Source: an uncultured Lachnospiraceae bacterium
Lineage (GTDB): Bacteria > Bacillota > Clostridia > Lachnospirales > Lachnospiraceae
Direction: 5' to 3'
Assembly: GCA_945919795.1 (NCBI GenBank)
Contig: CAMEJJ010000011.1
Coordinates: 33,530-97,529, forward strand
Length of the DNA: 64,000 nucleotides
A model generated the notes under the pieces. The model worked only from the letters and a program-made list of their open reading frames with translations, made no database searches and was not told the origin of the DNA. Positions 1-6,897 of this stretch are shown in pieces. The translations under genes and the position numbers were made by a program. Numbering within the stretch: the first letter of the stretch is position 1; the number at the start of each line of letters is the position of its first letter.

Positions 1-233
<233 letters not shown>

Positions 234-320
234 TTAAATTGCTCCTTATGTATAATTTCTTATAGCTTTCAAAATATTTTACCATGTTTAGAAACGATTC
301 ATATCACACCACGATGTTTT

Positions 321-983
321 TTATTTTTTCGAAGCATCAGATAAAACATCTTCAACCCGATAGCATTTTTTATCACGCTCTTTTGCCTTTTGAACCTGAA
401 ACTCACAGATAGCCTGATCTTTGGAATCTTCAAATTCACAATTCTCCGCAAAGGAAATAACCTCATCATACATTCCGCTTCTTCTCAGAATGTCCAAAAT
501 GCGAAGCATAAAATCCGGTAATTCGCGTTTTGCCAATTTTGATCCATTTACCTCATTATAATACTTTAAAGCTCTTTTTCTGCAGACAATGGCAATCGCA
601 TCCAATCCGGCATCATCACACGACCATGCCGCATAAAGAAAATGATCACCTGCTTTTTTATACTCTTTACAATGCTTATATATTAAACCTATCTTTACAA
701 ATCGTTTTGCCTGCTCCGGTAGTCCTGCGATGTTGCCACAATTGACATATTCTTTGGAATCAATATATTTTTCTTCATATTCCGGCATTTCTTCCGATGT
801 TGAAAAAACATTTCTGCAATAATCACATTTTCGTACCCACAAAGGCATGGCACTTCGACGCACTTCAGCCGGTCTGAAATCCAGATCCGGACCTCCCTGC
901 TGTGACCCCATAGCTAAGTATGTCACTTCATTTACCCGTCCACATATATTGCACTTCATGTTCTTTACAGCAAATTTCGACAC
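321..983 (-). CDS. zinc-ribbon protein with helical C-terminal half, DUF2225-like
   Basis: A 220-residue cytoplasmic protein of unknown role. The N-terminal 60 residues carry two CxxC pairs (CNIC and CDYC) that look like a zinc ribbon. The rest is helical with TPR-like spacing (KRFVKIGLIYKHCKEYKKAGDHF and following helices). This layout resembles DUF2225 proteins of Firmicutes, but that is from memory only. The start is chosen as GTG at 983: a GGAGGA box lies seven bases upstream of it, and the longer TTG-started frame (from 998) would place that box over its own start codon. The gene has its own likely promoter near 1153-1181. No membrane segment is present. Confidence 0.6.
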   Translation of the reverse strand: MSKFAVKNMKCNICGRVNEVTYLAMGSQQGGPDLDFRPAEVRRSAMPLWVRKCDYCRNVFSTSEEMPEYEEKYIDSKEYVNCGNIAGLPEQAKRFVKIGLIYKHCKEYKKAGDHFLYAAWSCDDAGLDAIAIVCRKRALKYYNEVNGSKLAKRELPDFMLRILDILRRSGMYDEVISFAENCEFEDSKDQAICEFQVQKAKERDKKCYRVEDVLSDASKK

Positions 984-1152
984 TCTTTTGTCCTCCAAAA
1001 ATACAAATCGTCCTGATATTACATCCGTTTACATCTCCAATATATATAATTCCCAATGCCTCGTACAATGATTTTATTTTTAACCAGATCATAACACCTG
1101 ACCATTTTCTCATAAACTATTCATTGCATCGGAAATGCAAACCAGCAAAAAT

Positions 1153-1181
1153 ATTATAGCATTTTTCCATTTTATAATCTA
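1153..1181 (-). promoter_or_regulatory. probable sigma-A promoter of the zinc-ribbon gene
   Basis: On the minus strand a perfect TATAAT (1153-1158) lies 17 bases downstream of TAGATT (1176-1181). The -10 is consensus and the -35 is weak. It points into the 983..321 gene about 170 bases downstream. The remaining bases of this gap (984-1243) show no gene or other structure that I can support. Confidence 0.4.
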
Positions 1182-1243
1182 CTGAATTTCACACGAATCT
1201 TTCCACTACGTTTTTAATATATTTCCTTTTCGGATTTGTGTTC

Positions 1244-1594
1244 CTAATATATATCTTTGTCCGCCGGCTTTTCAAACGCATTTCTTCTCTCTTCAGTAAT
1301 ATCATAAATATCATCAAATGGGATCTTAGTATTGACAACCTTAAGGTATCGCGCATTTGTATCAATCCCGGATACCATTCCACGCATTTTGAGATATTCT
1401 TTCTGCGCATAATACGTAACGGTTATCATATCGTTTTTTCTAATGGATCGCATTTTGTCATCCAGTTCCGCTTTTCGTTCTTCCGAAAGTTCTATTTTGG
1501 GGACAATCATTTTTTCCTTCTCGGCCAGTAATTCTTCAAATCCTTTTAGTGCCGCAAACGGCATAAACTGTTTGGCTCTCTCACTTCGGTCCAT
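1244..1594 (-). CDS. YolD-like protein
   Basis: A 116-residue YolD-like protein (start MDRSERAKQFMPFAAL; later a small beta-rich half with MITVTYYAQKEY and GMVSGIDTN). YolD-like proteins are commonly encoded directly after Y-family polymerases in Firmicutes and are thought to act like UmuD as a partner of the polymerase, which fits the context here. The ATG at 1594 follows AGAGG with a short spacer. A GTG at 1609, overlapping the polymerase stop codon, is an alternative. The longer frame from 1666 would overlap the polymerase by 65 bases and is unlikely. Co-transcription with the polymerase is expected. Confidence 0.75.
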   Translation of the reverse strand: MDRSERAKQFMPFAALKGFEELLAEKEKMIVPKIELSEERKAELDDKMRSIRKNDMITVTYYAQKEYLKMRGMVSGIDTNARYLKVVNTKIPFDDIYDITEERRNAFEKPADKDIY

Positions 1595-1601
1595 TTTTCC
1601 T

Positions 1602-2867
1602 CTACTCACCGCTTTTATGTCCTCCAATCTGTTGATTGCGTTCCCGCATCGTTGCGCCTTCCTCAAAATTCATTCCCTTTAAAACAGCATTTTTCCCATA
1701 CTTTTTCTTAATAGACAGCATCGCCTGTTGTATTCGCCGTTCTTTTTCTACTTTTTGTGGGTCAGTGAATAAATCATATTGCAAAAACTCTTCCCCAATG
1801 ACACGGTTACATGTCAGATGAATTCTTCGAATAGACAGATTCGGATCTTTTATACGATCATATAACTGTTCCACTTCCGGAATGATTTTGCTCGGCAAAT
1901 TCGTTGGTGATAAAAAAGATACCGTCCCATGTGCCGGCTCCATATGCAAGACATTTGAATATCCCATATGAAGCGTCAGCGAATCGGTTACTAATCCTTT
2001 ATCAAGCATATCCAGACACAACTCGTCTGCCATTTCTTTTACCACCAATCGGCCTTCCTCATGTCCATAATCTCTGGATAGAACCTGACCGCTTGTCAGG
2101 CTGTTGGATTTTGCATGAAAATTCTTGATATCGGTCATCATCGTCGGTTCTTTTCCCCACGCATGATCAATAAGCAATTCTGCATCCACACCAAAAAGCT
2201 GATATAATAAATCTTCATCCGCCTCTGTAATCTCCCGCATGGTGTTAATCCCAAATCTTTGCAGTTTCCTGGCTATCCCCGGACCAATCCGCCAGAAATC
2301 CGTCAATGGTCTGTGATCCCACAAAGTCTTTTGATAGGTTTCTATCGTCAATTCTCCAATATGATCCTCTACATGCTTAGCCGTCACATCCAATGCAATC
2401 TTTGCAAGATAAAGATTGCTGCCAATTCCACAAGTTGCCGTCAATCCTTTTTCTTCATAAATGTCCTGCATCATACGGATGCTGAGTTCTTTTGCACTCA
2501 TCCCATACATGGTCAGATATTCGGTCACATCCATAAAAGCTTCATCAATGGAATATACATGGATATCTTCTTTGGCAATGTATTTCAAATAGATTGCATA
2601 AATATCTGCGGCATATTCCATATACAATTTCATACGCGGAGTTGCCATGATATAATCAATACCTGCTGGTATTTCAAAAACCCGGCACCGGTTAGCAACC
2701 CCCAACGCTTTCATAGATGGAGATACTGCCAGACAAATTGTTTTTTCCGTCCTCTCTTTATCTGCCACAACCAGATTGGTTGTCAGCGGATCTAACTGAC
2801 GCTCGACACACTCTACAGATGCATAGAAGGATTTCAAATCAATACAGATATAAGTTCGTTCCTTCAT
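1602..2867 (-). CDS. Y-family DNA polymerase (UmuC/DinB type)
   Basis: A 421-residue translesion DNA polymerase. The N-terminus has the first metal-binding Asp motif (CIDLKSFYASVEC, residues 8-20), and the palm carries SIDEAFMDV (about residue 107), the catalytic Asp-Glu pair. Helix-hairpin-helix motifs follow (FWRIGPGIARKL), then a little-finger region. With a YolD partner downstream it resembles the B. subtilis UvrX/YqjW branch rather than stand-alone DinB. Its product should copy damaged DNA with low fidelity. The ATG lies only nine bases after the copA stop codon with no clear Shine-Dalgarno site, so translation may be coupled to copA. No LexA box was identified. Confidence 0.85.
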   Translation of the reverse strand: MKERTYICIDLKSFYASVECVERQLDPLTTNLVVADKERTEKTICLAVSPSMKALGVANRCRVFEIPAGIDYIMATPRMKLYMEYAADIYAIYLKYIAKEDIHVYSIDEAFMDVTEYLTMYGMSAKELSIRMMQDIYEEKGLTATCGIGSNLYLAKIALDVTAKHVEDHIGELTIETYQKTLWDHRPLTDFWRIGPGIARKLQRFGINTMREITEADEDLLYQLFGVDAELLIDHAWGKEPTMMTDIKNFHAKSNSLTSGQVLSRDYGHEEGRLVVKEMADELCLDMLDKGLVTDSLTLHMGYSNVLHMEPAHGTVSFLSPTNLPSKIIPEVEQLYDRIKDPNLSIRRIHLTCNRVIGEEFLQYDLFTDPQKVEKERRIQQAMLSIKKKYGKNAVLKGMNFEEGATMRERNQQIGGHKSGE

Positions 2868-2876
2868 ATTTCATTA

Positions 2877-3089
2877 TCACTCACAAGATCCATGAAATTG
2901 GTAGCCCTGTTCTTCCACAACTTTTTTTATCAACGCTTCATCCGTTGCATCATGTAATGTAAGGGTAACCGTATTCGTATTGTGATCTGCAACTGCCATT
3001 TCAACCGTTTCCAGCTCTTCCAATGCTTTTTTTACCCTCGCCTCGCAATGCTCACACATCATACCTTCTACTTTTATTTTTTTCGTCAT
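2877..3089 (-). other. internal in-frame start giving a CopZ-like copper chaperone
   Basis: Within the 3' end of copA, the sequence AAAGGAG followed nine bases later by an in-frame ATG (3087-3089) would yield a free 70-residue HMA protein starting MTKKIKVEGMMCEHCEAR. Its length and sequence match stand-alone CopZ chaperones. The Shine-Dalgarno site is better than that of many real genes here. The most economical reading is that a separate copZ gene became fused to copA by loss of a stop codon and may still be translated separately. This is an inference; the fused protein is certainly encoded. Confidence 0.5.
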
Positions 3090-5468
3090 ATTTATATGCT
3101 CCTTTCGCTCTGCTTTATTTTCTAAAATTTTCTGATCCATTTCATCATCCATAATCAGATCATTGTTTTGACTTCTTGTATATTTCCTCTTTATTTTATC
3201 ATGTCTTGTATCATACACTCTGCATAAATTCAATCTTAATGCATTGGTTACGACACAAAAGCTCGACAAACTCATAGCGGCTGCCGCAAACATAGGATTC
3301 AATTCCCAATGCAAAAACGGAATAAATAACCCCGCCGCAAGCGGAATTCCAAACGTGTTGTAAATAAATGCCCAGAATAAATTTTGATGAATATTGCGAA
3401 GTGTTGCTTTACTCAATCGAATAGCAGCCGGAACATCCAAGAGACTGCTCTTCATCAAAACCACATCTGCCGCATCCATTGCGACATCCGTTCCGGTTTT
3501 TATGGCAATTCCAATATCTGCCACGGTAAGAGCAGGTGCATCATTGATACCGTCTCCTACCATGATCACAGTTCCTTCGTCCTGATACTTTCGTACCACC
3601 GTTTCTTTTTGATCCGGTAACACACCGGCAATTACTTCATCCACACCCGACTGTTTTGCGATTGCATGGGCTGTTTGTTCATGATCTCCGGTTAACATTA
3701 TGACCTTTATTCCCATGTTTCTTAATTCTTCTACTGCCTGTGCACTGTCCTCCTTTATGACATCAGCAACTGCGATCATTCCAAGAAAATCCGATTCTTT
3801 CGCGAAAAACAACGGTGTTTTACCTTCACTTGCCAATGTTTCCGATTTATCAATCATCTCCTTTGGAACAGAAATATATTGTGTGATAAACTTCAAATTA
3901 CCGCCAAATGACATCACTCCATCAACAAGTGCGCATACGCCATATCCGGGCTTTATTTCAAATCCGGTCACAGGTAATTCTTTCGTCTGCTGCGCTTTTG
4001 TATATTCTTTGATTGCATCAGCAAGCGGATGTTCACTATACTGTTCCAGCGCATAAGCAAATTCTAACAATTCATCAACGTTCCCATTCTTTTTAGCGAC
4101 AACATCCGTCACTTTCGGCTTGCCCTGTGTGATGGTTCCTGTCTTGTCTAAAATAACAATATCTGCTTTTCCTGAATTTTCCAACGAAGCTGCTGTTTTA
4201 AACAAGATTCCGTTTTTAGCCCCCACTCCATTGCCAACCATAATGGCAACCGGAGTAGCCAGTCCCAATGCACATGGACAACTGATGACCAATACCGAAA
4301 TTCCCCTTGCCAGAGCATAACCAAAACTACTTCCCAACAGGAGCCAGATTATGGTTGTAATAAAAGCGATAACTAATACCGTCGGAACAAATACACCGGA
4401 TACAACATCCGCAATTTTGGCAATTGGAGCCTTTGTTGCGGCCGCATCGGAAACCATCTGCACAATCTTTGAAAATGTCGTATCTTCAAATTCATTTATT
4501 ACCTCACATTTTAAAAAACCGGATTGATTCAGCGTTGCTGCAGAAATCAAATCTCCTGCATTTTTATCTACCGGAATACTCTCTCCTGTTAATGAAGCTT
4601 CATTTACTGCACTGTTTCCTTCTATGATTCTTCCATCAGCCGGAATATTCTCGCCCGGTCTTACAACAAAAATGTCACCCTTTTTCAACTCTTTAGCCGA
4701 GATTATACATTCTTTTCCGTCTTTTATTATAACAGCCGTCGTGGGAGCCAGCTTCATCAGACTTTTTAACGCATCTGTTGTTCTGCCTTTTGAATATGCC
4801 TCTAACATTTTTCCCACTGTTATCAAAGTCAATATCGTCGCTCCGGATTCAAAATAAAAATCATCCATCTGATGCATGTTCATATTGCTGTCATATCCCA
4901 TTGAAGCCATGGCAAACAAGGCAACTGTACTATATGCAAATGCTGCTCCCGCTCCTAAAGCAACCAAGGTATCCATATTAGGTGATTTATGAAACAACGC
5001 CCGAAAACCACTGATGAAGAACTTCTGATTGATTACCATGATGGCAATTGTCAATAACATCTGCAAAAGTCCCATAGAAACAGAATTTGACAAAAAATCC
5101 GGTATTGGCCAGCGAAACATCATATGTCCCATGGAAAAATACATCAGCACAATCCAGAACAATAGGGATGTCACAAGCCGCTTTTTTAATCTTTGCGTAT
5201 CTTCATTCTCTGACTGCCCCTGTTTTATCCCGTTTTTCTGCTGTTCCCGACTATTCTTATCTTGTAAATACGCCTTATAACCGGCCTTCTCAACTGCCCG
5301 GATAATATCCTTGCTTTCGGCATTACCGGAAACCGCCATTGAATTGGTCAAAAGGCTGACATTGCAGTTTTCTACTCCGGAAACATGCGCGACTGCCTTT
5401 TCAATGCGGGTAGCACATGCTGCACAACTCATTCCGGCTATCTTATACTGCTCCATAATCTGTTTCAC
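2877..5468 (-). CDS. copA: copper-translocating P1B-type ATPase with N- and C-terminal HMA domains
   Basis: An 863-residue copper export ATPase of the cytoplasmic membrane. Visible in order: an N-terminal HMA metal domain with GMSCAACATR (residues 13-20), membrane segments from about residue 98, the actuator TGES, the ion-binding CPC in a membrane helix (SCPCALG), the phosphorylation site DKTGT, the nucleotide-domain motif SEHPLAD, the hinge GDGINDAPAL, and two last membrane helices. After a charged linker comes a second HMA domain (GMMCEHCEAR, about 795-863). An HMA domain after the last helix is unusual for CopA and looks like an attached CopZ chaperone. The gene follows csoR by about 95 bases, so copper induction through CsoR is likely. 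Confidence 0.92.
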   Translation of the reverse strand: MKQIMEQYKIAGMSCAACATRIEKAVAHVSGVENCNVSLLTNSMAVSGNAESKDIIRAVEKAGYKAYLQDKNSREQQKNGIKQGQSENEDTQRLKKRLVTSLLFWIVLMYFSMGHMMFRWPIPDFLSNSVSMGLLQMLLTIAIMVINQKFFISGFRALFHKSPNMDTLVALGAGAAFAYSTVALFAMASMGYDSNMNMHQMDDFYFESGATILTLITVGKMLEAYSKGRTTDALKSLMKLAPTTAVIIKDGKECIISAKELKKGDIFVVRPGENIPADGRIIEGNSAVNEASLTGESIPVDKNAGDLISAATLNQSGFLKCEVINEFEDTTFSKIVQMVSDAAATKAPIAKIADVVSGVFVPTVLVIAFITTIIWLLLGSSFGYALARGISVLVISCPCALGLATPVAIMVGNGVGAKNGILFKTAASLENSGKADIVILDKTGTITQGKPKVTDVVAKKNGNVDELLEFAYALEQYSEHPLADAIKEYTKAQQTKELPVTGFEIKPGYGVCALVDGVMSFGGNLKFITQYISVPKEMIDKSETLASEGKTPLFFAKESDFLGMIAVADVIKEDSAQAVEELRNMGIKVIMLTGDHEQTAHAIAKQSGVDEVIAGVLPDQKETVVRKYQDEGTVIMVGDGINDAPALTVADIGIAIKTGTDVAMDAADVVLMKSSLLDVPAAIRLSKATLRNIHQNLFWAFIYNTFGIPLAAGLFIPFLHWELNPMFAAAAMSLSSFCVVTNALRLNLCRVYDTRHDKIKRKYTRSQNNDLIMDDEMDQKILENKAERKEHINMTKKIKVEGMMCEHCEARVKKALEELETVEMAVADHNTNTVTLTLHDATDEALIKKVVEEQGYQFHGSCE

Positions 5469-5562
5469 TCCATTTCCATGATAACTACGTCAAACATAGT
5501 GTCTGTTTTTTAAGAATACTTATTCGTATCATTTTCCTGCACTCTATAAAAGCATACTCTGT

Positions 5563-5868
5563 CTACTTCATTAATTTTTGTAATGTTTCGAGCAATTCAT
5601 CCACCGTTTCGTTTTTACCGTTTCGTATATCCTCTGTCACACATGTTTTGATATGATTTTCCAGTAGAACTCGATTAAAACTGTTCAAGGCAGCACGAAC
5701 GGCTGAAACCTGTATCATGATATCCGTGCAATATGCATCCCGTTCAACCATTCCTTTAATTCCCCTGATTTGTCCTTCAATTCGATTTAGTCGGCTGATA
5801 TAATCTTTATAATCAAGCTCACTACGTTCTTTCTTTTTTTGTGTACAACAAGTTTTTTTGTTTTCCAA
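5563..5868 (-). CDS. csoR: CsoR-family copper-sensing repressor
   Basis: A 101-residue helical DNA-binding protein. It shows the family start of the four-helix core (SRLNRIEGQIRGI), a Cys in helix 2 (DAYCTDIM) and the His-xxx-Cys pair (ENHIKTC), which together make the Cu(I) site of CsoR. Copper binding releases it from DNA. A TTG start at 5868 is chosen because GAGGAG lies about seven bases upstream and the resulting length matches the family. The longer frame from ATG 5952 would translate through the operator and promoter and is rejected. It is transcribed just ahead of copA, which it should control along with itself. Confidence 0.88.
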   Translation of the reverse strand: MENKKTCCTQKKKERSELDYKDYISRLNRIEGQIRGIKGMVERDAYCTDIMIQVSAVRAALNSFNRVLLENHIKTCVTEDIRNGKNETVDELLETLQKLMK

Positions 5869-5923
5869 AATATAATCTCCTCTTTCACAATCTATTTTTA
5901 CTGTGTCATATGAATCCAATCGC

Positions 5924-5952
5924 ATTATATACCCTATAGGGGTATATTTCAA
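5924..5952 (-). promoter_or_regulatory. csoR-copA promoter embedded in a CsoR operator
   Basis: On the minus strand TTGAAA (5947-5952) and TATAAT (5924-5929) are separated by exactly 17 bases. Between and over them lies the inverted repeat ATATACCC-TATAG-GGGTATAT (5927-5947). GC tracts flanked by AT in this arrangement are the known signature of CsoR operators. A bound repressor would cover the whole spacer and the -10, so copper-dependent self-repression is expected. Confidence 0.8.
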
Positions 5953-6057
5953 GCTATCTGATAAGTTTTTTCATCTTTTTCAATTTTCTATAGCATGGAT
6001 ACCATAAAATATGTATAATGGAATAAATAGCAAAATTCTTGATACGAGGTTATACAA

Positions 6058-6261
6058 ATGGAAAAAATCAAATTATCTGACTTAATTGGTGCCGGAACCG
6101 TTTCTGTTGTTCAAAAGGTTACTATTAATATGGAAAGCTTTTCCAGGGAGCCTGTCTTTGAGGGATGTGCTTCTGATATTCCGGATGGATACAAAAACTT
6201 TGTTGTAAATGGTATTGCCGCTGAAAATGATACACTAAAAATTCGTGTTACAGTTTTTTAA
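6058..6261 (+). CDS. small hypothetical protein
   Basis: A 67-residue protein not assigned to a family. It has no membrane segment, no cysteine pair beyond a single Cys, and a mixed beta-type composition (AGTVSVVQKVTINMESF near the start, TLKIRVTVF at the end). The ATG follows a modest GAGG box; a TATAAT at 6014-6019 may be its -10. The gene is on the opposite strand to its neighbours and is closed by a strong terminator six bases after its stop codon, which supports it as a real single-gene unit. No function can be proposed. Confidence 0.55.
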   Translation: MEKIKLSDLIGAGTVSVVQKVTINMESFSREPVFEGCASDIPDGYKNFVVNGIAAENDTLKIRVTVF

Positions 6262-6266
6262 CATGC

Positions 6267-6303
6267 AAAAATCGCTTAAGCCCTAACGGCCTAAGCGATT
6301 TTT
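6267..6303. terminator. bidirectional intrinsic terminator
   Basis: AAAAATCGCTTA pairs with TAAGCGATTTTT across a 13-base GC-rich centre that can extend the stem (GCC/GGC). T-runs follow on both strands, so it can end both the plus-strand 67-residue gene and the minus-strand 71-residue remnant. Confidence 0.85.
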
Positions 6304-6346
6304 CTTTTACACTTTGCAAAAACCCTTTTATCTTACTTATTCTATC

Positions 6347-6562
6347 TTAGTGTCTGCTGATTAAATTAATTGTTGTTGGAATAACAACATATAAAAATGC
6401 AAACTTTATCGGATCATATTGAAATGCATCCGTTAAAATATACATAAACAGAAACAAAACCAGTTCTGCCAGAAAAACAATGCTGACCACGACATAATAC
6501 GATGAGAGTATTTTATCTCTCCAGTGATTTTTTAATTGTAAGTATTCATCTTGTGCGTTCAT
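6347..6562 (-). pseudogene. 71-residue membrane remnant downstream of a c-di-GMP riboswitch
   Basis: The frame starts at ATG with AGAGGATA upstream and encodes a short charged stretch, two membrane helices (about residues 22-43 and 52-68) and stops at LISRH, directly before a terminator. The sequence looks like the beginning of a multi-pass sensor protein, of the kind that in Lachnospiraceae precedes a GGDEF domain, with the rest deleted. That origin is inferred from general resemblance and from the c-di-GMP riboswitch upstream. It could instead be a genuine small membrane protein, since its ribosome site, start and terminator are all intact. Confidence 0.5.
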
Positions 6563-6632
6563 AATAATATCCTCTGACCGAAAATATCAGCGCACACCAA
6601 AAAAAGAATACCTTTTGATCCTTGCTTAAAAA

Positions 6633-6663
6633 TAAAAAACATCATAAAAAGAGCTTATGATGT
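6633..6663 (-). terminator. expression-platform terminator of the c-di-GMP riboswitch
   Basis: Minus-strand ACATCATAA pairs with TTATGATGT around a short loop and is followed by T6. It lies immediately 3' of the riboswitch aptamer and before the ribosome site of the 71-residue frame, so ligand binding probably decides between termination and read-through. Confidence 0.8.
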
Positions 6664-6668
6664 CTAAA

Positions 6669-6744
6669 AAGTGCAACTGGCTGACATTTTACAGTCCCTA
6701 TAGCTTTGCGTCACAGACTTTCATCTGCTTTGCCCAATATTCAA
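6669..6744 (-). promoter_or_regulatory. cyclic-di-GMP-I (GEMM-I) riboswitch aptamer
   Basis: Read on the minus strand this holds the GEMM-I core in order: GGGCAAAGC, a hairpin with a GAAA tetraloop (CAGATGAAAGTCTG), GACGCAAAGC, then GGGACTG, and the closing GCCAGTTGC. The GNRA loop, the tetraloop receptor side and the conserved GACGCAAAGC linker are all present. It sits in the leader of the 71-residue membrane frame with a terminator directly behind it. GEMM-I aptamers bind c-di-GMP with very high affinity. Confidence 0.88.
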
Positions 6745-6776
6745 GTTTTATTTATATAAGGATACTAACACACATA

Positions 6777-6823
6777 GTAAGTAATTGCAACAACATTTTG
6801 TAACAAAAATAGCATTTACTTAC
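6777..6823. repeat. inverted repeat upstream of the riboswitch leader
   Basis: GTAAGTAATTGC (6777-6788) and GCATTTACTTAC (6812-6823) are inverted copies with one mismatch, 23 bases apart. On the minus strand the arm nearer the riboswitch overlaps a possible -35 (TTGCAA), which lies 17 bases from TAGTAT, so a regulator site at the riboswitch promoter is possible. It may alternatively serve as a weak 3' hairpin for the upstream kinase gene. Confidence 0.35.
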
Positions 6824-6897
6824 AAAAACGACATTTTTTGCAAGTAGCATAAATATTTATGTCAAAACTGCTGTTGCAATTATGGAATTCCCAACAT

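Noticed and set aside
984..998. Longer TTG-started version of the zinc-ribbon protein
   Set aside because: Its start codon overlaps the only good ribosome-binding box, which is correctly spaced for GTG 983.
5869..5952. N-terminally extended CsoR from ATG 5952
   Set aside because: The extension would be encoded by the operator and promoter; TTG 5868 has GAGGAG and gives the family length.
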